A DNA stretch of 64,000 nt, taken from NCBI RefSeq assembly GCF_900148505.1, contig NZ_FRXO01000001.1, forward strand, positions 744,001 to 808,000, in the 5' to 3' direction. The notes under the pieces are model-generated. The model was given only the letters and a program-made list of their open reading frames with translations. It made no database searches and was not told the origin of the DNA. Position numbers and translations under genes: made by a program. The first letter of the stretch is position 1. The number at the start of each line of letters is the position of its first letter. This stretch comes from Pseudoxanthobacter soli DSM 19599. GTDB taxonomy: Bacteria > Pseudomonadota > Alphaproteobacteria > Rhizobiales > Segnochrobactraceae. Below are positions 16,942 to 24,497 of this stretch, piece after piece.

Positions 16942-18021
16942 ATGCCCAGCACGCACGCTGCCAGCGAGACACCGGGCCTGCGCGAGGGCGGTGTTCCCGC
17001 GTTCAACTTCATCCTCCAGCCCGAATTCCCGCTGAACGCGCTGGTGCTGGCGAGCGAGGCGCTCAGGATCGCCAACCAGAACAGCGGACGCGAGATCTTC
17101 CGCTGGCGCTTCGTCTCCGAGGACGGCGCGCCGGTGCGCGCCAGCAATGGGCTTTGGATGTCGGCCGACGACAGCCTGCATGCGATGCCGGCGGCCGACT
17201 TCTACCTCGTGTTCGAGGGCAACCTGCCGATGCAGCGCAATTCCTCGAAGCTCCTCAACCAGTTGCGCACCGCCGCCCGGTTCGGCGCCACCATCGGCGC
17301 TGTCGATACCGGCACCTTCGCGCTCGCCCAGGCCGGGCTGATCGACCGGCGCGAGGTCGTGCTGCACTGGGAAGCGGTGCCGGCGTTCCGCGAGCGCTTT
17401 CCGGGGGTCGGCGTCAACGGCCAGATCTACCTGATCGACGGCCAGCGCCTGACATGCGCCGGCGGCATCGCCACGCTCGACATGATGCTCGACCTGATCG
17501 GGCGGCTGAAGACGCCGACGCTCGCCAGCGAGGTGGCGAACGCCCTCGTCTATGCCCCGCGTCCGGCGGCGACGCCGCAGCGGCTCGACGACCTGCCGGG
17601 CGGCGCGCGGAAGCCGGTGCTGTCGGACCGCATCGTCGCCCTGATGGAGCGCAATCTCGACTTCCCCCTGCCGCTCGACGAGATCGCGGAGCGGCTGGAG
17701 GTCTCGCCGAAGACGATCCTGCGCGAATGCCGGCGCAGCTTCGACGAGACGCCGATGCGGCTCTATCTGCGCATCCGCCTGCAGGCCGCACGCAACATGC
17801 TGTTCTACGAGGAATTCGGCATCAAGGACGTCGCCACCGCCTGCGGCTTCTCCTATCCGAGCGTGCTGTCGCGCGCGTTCCACGCCCAGTTCGGCATGAC
17901 GCCGCGCGACTTCCGCGCCTCGCTGCGCCGCCAGCAGAGCCAGACCTACCGGCCCGAGGTGCGCCGCCTCTCCATCACCCCGCCCACCGGCCAGAGGAGC
18001 GGCCCGGACGCAGACGGATGA
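16942..18021 (+). CDS. GlxA-family transcriptional regulator (amidase-like domain plus AraC HTH)
   Basis: A 359-residue regulator. Residues about 20-190 are a DJ-1/PfpI glutamine-amidotransferase-like sensor (FNFILQPEFPLNALVLASEAL, split here as FNFILQPEFPLNALV and LASEALRIANQN; later LTCAGGIATLDMMLDLI). Residues about 225-330 are an AraC-type double HTH (IAERLEVSPKTILREC; IKDVATACGFSYPSVLSRAF). In related ArgR/GbdR/CdhR-type proteins the sensor binds amino-acid-like or quaternary-amine ligands. It is divergent from the nine-gene operon, which it most likely activates. ATG 16942 was chosen over an upstream TTG. Confidence 0.88.
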   Translation: MPSTHAASETPGLREGGVPAFNFILQPEFPLNALVLASEALRIANQNSGREIFRWRFVSEDGAPVRASNGLWMSADDSLHAMPAADFYLVFEGNLPMQRNSSKLLNQLRTAARFGATIGAVDTGTFALAQAGLIDRREVVLHWEAVPAFRERFPGVGVNGQIYLIDGQRLTCAGGIATLDMMLDLIGRLKTPTLASEVANALVYAPRPAATPQRLDDLPGGARKPVLSDRIVALMERNLDFPLPLDEIAERLEVSPKTILRECRRSFDETPMRLYLRIRLQAARNMLFYEEFGIKDVATACGFSYPSVLSRAFHAQFGMTPRDFRASLRRQQSQTYRPEVRRLSITPPTGQRSGPDADG

Positions 18022-18397
18022 GCGAGGCGGCCATGACGCGGACGCGCGGGCCGAATCGCCCGGAGCCGATGCACGCGGCGGTCGGCCCCGCCGAAGCCCA
18101 CGCCACGCGGCGGCCGGTCGATATCACGGCCGAATCGCGAGGCGGTGCAAAACCTTGGCGAGCCCGCGGTTTCCCGGGGTGGGCGGCGCGGCGTGGCCGG
18201 AACAGGCTCGCTCAGGCGTTGCATCGATGCGCTGTCGTCAGTAGCGTGAGCGGGCTTCCGGCGGGCGCGGGAGCGCCGGACACATCAGGGGCGGAGGCGG
18301 AACGAACGCTCCGCGGAGGTCCGGCGGGCAATCCCGGCGGGGGCATCCCGCGCCGATTGCCGGACGAGTTTGATCTGCGGGCGGGCGGGCGACGACA
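18022..18397. other. Spacer between regulator and restriction-like group
   Basis: About 375 GC-rich bases. An open frame beginning with an ATGA overlap at 18018 runs to 18401, but its translation is low-complexity Arg/Gly/Ala with no domain and looks like chance. No clear terminator or promoter could be identified; the promoter of the following helicase-nuclease gene should be here. Confidence 0.4.
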
Positions 18398-21300
18398 GTG
18401 AACAGTTTCTACGAACGGCCGATCCTGAACTCGCCCTATCGCGCGCCGGACCTGCATCATCCGCTCGACAAGAACGGCCAGCCGCTCGAAGGCGAGCCAA
18501 GGCGCGGGCGGCGCCCGTCGCGCTTCATCGTGCCGGTTCCGGCCGTGCGCAAACGGGCATCCGCGGCCCAGTCCTCGCTCGATCTCGAGGCCTATACCGA
18601 ACACGCGCTCGTCAACGAGATCCGCACCCACGTCGAGCACTGGCGCAACCTGCGCAATCCCGCCGACTGGGGCGTGACCGCGGTGTCGCAGCGGCTTCTG
18701 GAGCACTGGCGCCGGCCGGACGGATGGAACGCCCAGCAGCCGTTCTTCTGCCAGGTCGAGGCGGTCGAGACGATCATCTGGCTGACGGAGGTCGCGCCGC
18801 GGCGCGGGGCGACCAGGGGCCTGCTGGAGCGCATCGCCAAGGCCAACGACGAAGCCAATCCGGGGCTGTTCCGCCTTGCCATGAAGATGGCGACGGGCAG
18901 CGGCAAGACGACCGTCATGGCGATGCTGATCGCGTGGCAGGCGGTGAACGCGGCGCGCAAGCCAACGAAGGACTTCTCCCGCGCCTTCCTGATCGTCGCC
19001 CCGGGCATCACCATCAAGGACCGGCTGCAGGTGCTGCTGCCGAACCATCCGGACAATTATTACGAGACGCGCGAGATCGTGCCGCCGGAAATGCTGCCGG
19101 ATATCCGGCGCGCCGAGATCGTGATCACCAACTACCACACCTTCCAGCATCAGCAGACGCTGGTGCTGTCGAAGGTCGCCCGCGCCTTCCTGCAGGGCAA
19201 CGACCCCAAGCCGTTGAAGACGACGGAAACCGACACGGAGATGCTGAAACGGGCCTGCGAGGACCTGCTGAAGTTCGACCGCGTCAACGTCATCAACGAC
19301 GAGGCCCATCATTGCTACCGTCACAAGGCGGACGGCGATGCGGAGGGAACGCTCACCGGCGACGACAGACGCGAGGCGGCGGAGAATGCCGAGGCGGCGC
19401 GGCTGTGGATCAGCGGCATCGAGGCCCTGGACCGCGTGCTCGCGAAGGGCGTGCGGGCGGTCTACGACCTGTCGGCGACCCCGTTCTTCCTGCGCGGCTC
19501 GGGCTATCAGGAAGGCACGCTGTTTCCCTGGGTGGTGTCGGATTTCAGCCTGATGGACGCGATCGAGAGCGGCATCGTCAAGCTGCCGCGCGTGCCGGTC
19601 AGCGACAACCTCGTGCAGACCGGCTCGGTGGTCTACCGCGACCTCTGGAAGCACATCGGCAAGGAGATGCCGAAATCGGCCTCCGGCGCCGGGCGGCTCA
19701 GCCCGTTCGACCTGCCGAACATGCTGACGACGGCGCTCAACGCGCTCTACAGCCACTATGAGGGCGAGCACGAGCGCTGGCGGCAGGCCGGCATCGGCGT
19801 GCCGCCGGTGTTCATCGTCGTGTGCCAGAACACCGCGATCTCGCGGCTCGTGTTCGAGTGGATCGCCGGTTTCGAGCGCGGCGACGCCGCGGAGGGCGAG
19901 CGCGCCACGTTCCATGCCGGCCACCTGCCGCTGTTCCGCAACTATGACGACCACGGCGGCCGCCTCGCCCGCCCGCGGACGCTTCTGATCGATTCCCGCC
20001 AGATCGAGGACGCCGACACGCTGGACAAGAGCTTCCGCGAGGCCGCGGCCCCGGAGATCGAGCAGTTCAAGCGCGAGTTCGCGACGCGCGCCGGGGCCGG
20101 CGGCGCGGCGCTCGGCGAGGTGAGCGAAAGCGCGCTCCTGCGCGAGGTGATGAACACCGTCGGCCGCCCCGGCCGGCTCGGCGAGCAGATCCGCTGCGTG
20201 GTCTCGGTCTCGATGCTGACGGAGGGATGGGACACCAACACGGTGACCCATATCCTGGGCGTGCGCGCCTTCGGCACCCAGCTTCTGTGCGAGCAGGTGG
20301 TGGGGCGCGCCTTGCGGCGGCGGTCCTACGACATCAATCCCGCCACCGGCCATTTCGACGTCGAATATGCCGACATCATGGGCATTCCGTTCGACTTCGC
20401 CGCCTCGCCGCAGGTGGCGACGCCGACGAAACCGAGACCGGTGACGCGCGTCCACTCCATCCGGGAGCGCTCCGCGCAGGAGATCGTCTTTCCGCGCGTC
20501 AGCGGCTATCGCCGCGAGCTGCCCTCCGAAAAGCTCGACGCCGTGTTCACCGAGGACAGCCGGCTGGTGATCACGCCGCTCGATATCGGCCCGACATCGG
20601 TGGTGATGGAAGGCATCGTCGGCGCAGGCGTGACGATCACGCCCGAGGTGCTGGACCGCCTGCGCCCCTCGGAGATCAGGTTCAACCTCGCCAAGCACCT
20701 GCTCTACAGCAATTTCCGCGACGAGGACGGCGCGCCGAAGCAGCATCTGTTTCCGCAGATCCAGCGTCTCGCGCGCCGGTGGATCGACGAGGGCTATCTC
20801 GTCCCGCAGGGCGTTCCCATCGGCGCGATCCTCTACAAGGACCAGCTTGCCCGCGCGGCGGAGAAGATCGACATCGCCTGCAGCCGCGCCAGCGACGGGC
20901 GTACCCTGGCCGTGCTCGACCCGTACAATCCGAAGGGCTCGACGCGCCACGTCAACTTCATCACCTCCAAGCCGTGCTGGGCGACGGGCGCGCGCCCGCC
21001 GAAATGCCAGATCAGCCATGTCGTGCTGGACTCGAGCTGGGAGGAACAGCTAGCCCTGACGCTGGAGAACCACCCCCGCGTGCTGGCCTATGCCAAGAAC
21101 CAGGCGCTCGGCTTCGAAATCCCCTATCTCGACGGCGGCATCCGCCGGCGCTACCTGCCGGACTTCCTCGCCCGGCTCGACGACGGCCATGACGATCCGC
21201 TCAATCTCGTGATCGAGGTCAAGGGCATCCGCGACGAGACCGACAAGGCCAAGGCCGAGACGACACGCGATCTGTGGGTGCCCGGCATCAACGCGCTCGG

Positions 21301-21403
21301 CGGCTTCGGCCGCTGGGCGTTCGCCGAATTCCGCGACTGGACCGTGATGGACGAGGACTTCGCGAAGCTGGTCGACACATTGCTGAAGAGAGTTCCCGCC
21401 TGA
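18398..21403 (+). CDS. Type III restriction enzyme Res-like helicase-nuclease
   Basis: 1001 residues. An SF2 helicase core has Walker A MATGSGKT at about 163-170, DEAH box INDEAHH near 301, LSATPFF near 357, and motifs V/VI in EGWDTNTVTHILG and QVVGRALRRRS near 608-640. The C-terminus has a PD-(D/E)xK-like pair: RYLPDF near 918 and LVIEVKG near 938. This is the Res subunit layout: ATP-driven translocation followed by DNA cleavage. The start is GTG 18398 with a weak ribosome-binding site. The gene comes before, not after, its methyltransferase and overlaps it by 1 nt (TGATG). Confidence 0.88.
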   Translation: MNSFYERPILNSPYRAPDLHHPLDKNGQPLEGEPRRGRRPSRFIVPVPAVRKRASAAQSSLDLEAYTEHALVNEIRTHVEHWRNLRNPADWGVTAVSQRLLEHWRRPDGWNAQQPFFCQVEAVETIIWLTEVAPRRGATRGLLERIAKANDEANPGLFRLAMKMATGSGKTTVMAMLIAWQAVNAARKPTKDFSRAFLIVAPGITIKDRLQVLLPNHPDNYYETREIVPPEMLPDIRRAEIVITNYHTFQHQQTLVLSKVARAFLQGNDPKPLKTTETDTEMLKRACEDLLKFDRVNVINDEAHHCYRHKADGDAEGTLTGDDRREAAENAEAARLWISGIEALDRVLAKGVRAVYDLSATPFFLRGSGYQEGTLFPWVVSDFSLMDAIESGIVKLPRVPVSDNLVQTGSVVYRDLWKHIGKEMPKSASGAGRLSPFDLPNMLTTALNALYSHYEGEHERWRQAGIGVPPVFIVVCQNTAISRLVFEWIAGFERGDAAEGERATFHAGHLPLFRNYDDHGGRLARPRTLLIDSRQIEDADTLDKSFREAAAPEIEQFKREFATRAGAGGAALGEVSESALLREVMNTVGRPGRLGEQIRCVVSVSMLTEGWDTNTVTHILGVRAFGTQLLCEQVVGRALRRRSYDINPATGHFDVEYADIMGIPFDFAASPQVATPTKPRPVTRVHSIRERSAQEIVFPRVSGYRRELPSEKLDAVFTEDSRLVITPLDIGPTSVVMEGIVGAGVTITPEVLDRLRPSEIRFNLAKHLLYSNFRDEDGAPKQHLFPQIQRLARRWIDEGYLVPQGVPIGAILYKDQLARAAEKIDIACSRASDGRTLAVLDPYNPKGSTRHVNFITSKPCWATGARPPKCQISHVVLDSSWEEQLALTLENHPRVLAYAKNQALGFEIPYLDGGIRRRYLPDFLARLDDGHDDPLNLVIEVKGIRDETDKAKAETTRDLWVPGINALGGFGRWAFAEFRDWTVMDEDFAKLVDTLLKRVPA

Positions 21404-24357
21404 TGGCCCGTGCACCCCGATCCCCCAAAGGCAAGCCTTCCAAGCAGGTCGACGTGCTGAAGCACGACGAGGCCACGCGGCGGAACATTCCGACGGCGGA
21501 GATGGAGAGCTTCTTCCGGCGGGAGGAGGATTTCGATCCGATGCCGCCGAAGCACTACGCGCGTGCGCGGCCGCTCGCCGAGGGCGAGAGGCGCACGCCG
21601 GAGGAGCCGAGCCAGCCGGAGCTGATCTGGAACGGCGTGAAGATCACCATCACGCCCGAGCAGATGGCGGAGCTGGCCGAAACCGGCACGCTGACGCTCT
21701 CCGACGCGCAACTCGTGTGGCGCGGCAAGGACCGGCAGGACTGGAGCGATCTCGTCGTCAACGTGCCGCCGCTCTACATCCAGGAGAAGATCCACCCGAA
21801 GGCGATCATCGAGGACCTGAAGCGCCGCACGGCGGCGAAGCGCGAGGCCGCGGCGGAGATCGCGGACCTGTTCGCCGCCTTCAACGGCCTCGACCCGGAA
21901 GCGCGCGCCGAGTTCTACCAGCACGACCAGCACTGGTCGAACCGCATGATCCTGGGCGACAGCCTTCAGGTGATGGCGAGCCTTTCGGAACGCGAGAGCC
22001 TGAAGGGCAAGGTGCAGTGCATCTTCTTCGACCCGCCCTACGGCATCAAGTTCAACTCGAACTGGCAGGTCTCGACGCAGTCCCGCGACGTCAAGGACGG
22101 CAAGCAGACCGACATCTCGCGCGAGCCCGAGCAGGTGAAGGCTTTCCGCGACACCTGGAAGGACGGCATTCACTCCTACCTGACCTATCTGCGCGACCGC
22201 CTGACATTGATAAGGGATTTACTGACAGAATCTGGATCAGTCTTTGTGCAGATTGGCGACGAAAATGTCCACCTTATCCGCGCTCTTCTCGAAGAGGTCT
22301 TCGGACTGAAAGCATTCCTAGCACAAATTGCTGTTCAGAAAGTTACCGGCGTTGAAGCGACATATCTAGCCCAGAATTTCGATTATATTCTCTGGTTTGC
22401 AAAGAATTCTACGCTTACAAAATTTAGACGGCCGCTCGCATCCAAGAATGACGAAGATAGTGCGAGCTCTCGATACGACCAGGTCGAGATTGACGGCTTG
22501 CGACGCCCTATGACTAAAGCTGAAAGAGAAGGATCTGCTCTGCCGGACAGGGCAATACGCTATCAGCTAGACAACATTGTTAGCTCAGAATTTCGCCCCG
22601 ACACTACTGTCGAGATCGATCTTTTTGGCCAGATATTCTATCCGGGAAAATCGAATCATTGGAAGACCAGTGTCAATGGCATGCAGCGCCTCGCAAAAGC
22701 GAGGCGCATAGAAGCAACTGGAAAGGGGAGAATAAGGTACGTCAGGATGCTCAATGACTACTCAGCAAGCGCCATTGGTAATGGATGGACTGATATAAGC
22801 GCATCAGTCCAAAGTAGAACAGACCCAAAAATCTACGTCGTGCAAACTTCATCTGCCGCCATACAACGCTGCATCCTGATGTCCACCGACCCCGGTGACC
22901 TCGTGCTCGATCCCACCTGCGGTTCGGGCACCACGGCCTATGTCGCCGAGCAATGGGGCCGGCGCTGGATCACCATGGATACCAGCCGCGTCGCGCTGGC
23001 GCTCGCCCGCACGCGGCTGATGGCGGCGCGCTATCCCTGGTATCTGCTCGCCGACAGCCGCGAGGGCCGGGCGAAGGAAGCCGAACTGACGCAGCGCCTG
23101 CCGGCCGACACCCCGGTGCGCAACGACCTGCGCCAGGGTTTCGTCTATGAGCGCGTGCCGCACATCACGCTGAAATCGATCGCCAACAATCCGCTGATCG
23201 ACGACATCTGGGAAAAATGGCAGGCGGTGCTGGAGCCGCTGCGCGCCGAACTCAACGCCGCCCTCGGGAAATCCTACGAGGAATGGCAGATGCCGCGCGA
23301 GCTGCCGCCCGGCGCGCCCGCGGAAGTCGCCGGCGTTCTCGCCCGCTGGTGGGAGGCGCGCATTGCCCGCCAGACGGAGATCGATGCCTCCATCGCCGCG
23401 CGGGCCGATGTCGAATATCTCTACGACAAGCCCTACGTCGACAATGCCCGCGTGCGCGTCGCCGGGCCGTTCACGGTGGAAAGCCTGTCGCCGCACCGGG
23501 TGCTGCCGGCGAGCGAGGAAGAGCTGATCGACGACATCGAGGCCGCCGAAGGCCGGCGCGCGCCGGCCGACGCCGATCTCGCGGGGCAGGATTTCGCCGC
23601 CGTCGTGCTCGACTATCTCCGCGCCGAAGGCGTCAAGCAGCAGGCCAAGGGCGACCGCATCACCTTCGAAAGCCTGACGCCCTGGCCCGGCAACTTCATC
23701 GGCGCCAGCGGCATCTTCGTCGAGGGCGAGCGCGGCCCGGAGCGCCGCGCCGCCATCCTGATCGGCCCGGAATACGGCACCGTCGGGCGGCAGGATCTGG
23801 TCGCCGCCGCCCGCGAGGCGGTGGACGCCCGCTTCGACGTGCTGATCGCCTGCGCCTTCAATTTCGACGCCCATTCCTCGGAGCTCGGAAGCCTCGGCAG
23901 CCTCAGGATCCTGAAGGCGCGCATCAACCCCGACATGCACATGTCGGAGGAACTGAAGAACACCGGGCGCGGCAACATGTTCGTGGTGTTCGGGGAGCCG
24001 GACGTCGAGATCCTCGACGACGGCGGCGAGGACATCCGCGTCAAGGTTCACGGCATCGACGTGTTCGACCCCAACACCGGCGACATCCGCTCCAACGACA
24101 CCGACGGCATCGCCGCCTGGTTCATCGACACCGACTACAACGAGGAAAGCTTCTTCGTGCGCCACGCCTATTTCCTCGGCGCCAACGACCCCTACAAGAG
24201 CCTGAAGACCGCGCTTCAGGCCGAGATCGACGAGGAAGCCTGGGCGACGCTCTATTCCGACACCTCCCGCCCGTTTCCGCGGCCGGAGAGCGGGCGCATC
24301 GCCGTGAAGGTGATCAACCACTTCGGCGACGAGGTGATGAAGGTGTTCCGGGTATGA
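21403..24357 (+). CDS. Site-specific DNA (adenine N6) methyltransferase, beta-class, large
   Basis: 984 residues. The catalytic motif FFDPPYG lies near residue 209 and the AdoMet motif DPTCGSGTT near 503, the order of beta-class N6-adenine enzymes such as type III Mod. The segment between (the target-recognition domain) is AT-richer than the rest of the gene. About 450 residues follow the AdoMet motif, much longer than a minimal Mod, and include a region ending GEDIRVKVHGIDVFDPNTG of unknown role. ATG 21403 overlaps the Res stop. It presumably marks host DNA against the adjacent Res-like protein. Confidence 0.88.
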   Translation: MARAPRSPKGKPSKQVDVLKHDEATRRNIPTAEMESFFRREEDFDPMPPKHYARARPLAEGERRTPEEPSQPELIWNGVKITITPEQMAELAETGTLTLSDAQLVWRGKDRQDWSDLVVNVPPLYIQEKIHPKAIIEDLKRRTAAKREAAAEIADLFAAFNGLDPEARAEFYQHDQHWSNRMILGDSLQVMASLSERESLKGKVQCIFFDPPYGIKFNSNWQVSTQSRDVKDGKQTDISREPEQVKAFRDTWKDGIHSYLTYLRDRLTLIRDLLTESGSVFVQIGDENVHLIRALLEEVFGLKAFLAQIAVQKVTGVEATYLAQNFDYILWFAKNSTLTKFRRPLASKNDEDSASSRYDQVEIDGLRRPMTKAEREGSALPDRAIRYQLDNIVSSEFRPDTTVEIDLFGQIFYPGKSNHWKTSVNGMQRLAKARRIEATGKGRIRYVRMLNDYSASAIGNGWTDISASVQSRTDPKIYVVQTSSAAIQRCILMSTDPGDLVLDPTCGSGTTAYVAEQWGRRWITMDTSRVALALARTRLMAARYPWYLLADSREGRAKEAELTQRLPADTPVRNDLRQGFVYERVPHITLKSIANNPLIDDIWEKWQAVLEPLRAELNAALGKSYEEWQMPRELPPGAPAEVAGVLARWWEARIARQTEIDASIAARADVEYLYDKPYVDNARVRVAGPFTVESLSPHRVLPASEEELIDDIEAAEGRRAPADADLAGQDFAAVVLDYLRAEGVKQQAKGDRITFESLTPWPGNFIGASGIFVEGERGPERRAAILIGPEYGTVGRQDLVAAAREAVDARFDVLIACAFNFDAHSSELGSLGSLRILKARINPDMHMSEELKNTGRGNMFVVFGEPDVEILDDGGEDIRVKVHGIDVFDPNTGDIRSNDTDGIAAWFIDTDYNEESFFVRHAYFLGANDPYKSLKTALQAEIDEEAWATLYSDTSRPFPRPESGRIAVKVINHFGDEVMKVFRV
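22195..22880 (+). other. Compositionally foreign target-recognition segment in the methyltransferase
   Basis: Within one continuous reading frame, GC content and third-position bias fall sharply at about 22200 (after TYLRDRLT) and recover just as sharply at about 22880 (before STDPGDLVLDP). Codons such as ATT, AGA, TTT and ACA, rare outside, are common inside. The borders fall between the DPPY and AdoMet motifs, where sequence specificity resides. This looks like a swapped recognition cassette. Confidence 0.75.
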
Positions 24358-24497
24358 CCGCGCGGGCCCCACGCACGGCATCGGCCCGGCGGACGGCCGG
24401 CCTTCGCCGGCAGGCGCCCTGCCCTGCCCGGTGGGCGCCTTGCCATGCCCCGTGGGCGCCTTGCCCTGCCAGCTCCGGGGGGACGGCGCGCCGATGA
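24354..24497 (+). CDS. 47-codon micro-ORF coupled at both ends (methyltransferase to UvrD)
   Basis: ATG 24354 overlaps the methyltransferase stop as ATGA, and its own stop overlaps the UvrD start ATG 24494 as ATGA. No stop interrupts it. The predicted peptide is basic and low-complexity, with three heptads APCPARW, APCHAPW and APCPASS. It may be a real small protein, or only a device that carries ribosomes across the 136-bp spacer to UvrD. No homologue is recognised. The UvrD gene also has its own GGGGGGA Shine-Dalgarno sequence, so the micro-ORF is not strictly needed. Confidence 0.35.
   Translation: MTARAPRTASARRTAGLRRQAPCPARWAPCHAPWAPCPASSGGTARR
24414..24476 (+). repeat. Three 21-bp in-frame tandem copies in the micro-ORF
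   Basis: Imperfect 21-bp units, each encoding a seven-residue APC-x-A-x-W type heptad. Differences between copies are a few bases. They lie in the spacer between the methyltransferase and helicase genes. Confidence 0.8.

Noticed and set aside
18018-18401. Possible small gene overlapping the GlxA regulator stop
   Set aside because: Despite an ATGA junction, the product is low-complexity Arg/Gly/Ala with no domain, and its end overlaps the Res-like start in another frame.
18212-21019. 935-codon open frame opposite the Res-like gene
   Set aside because: Antisense shadow of a clear helicase-nuclease; no recognisable motif. The frames at 22849-24696 and 39110-40840 are rejected for the same reason.
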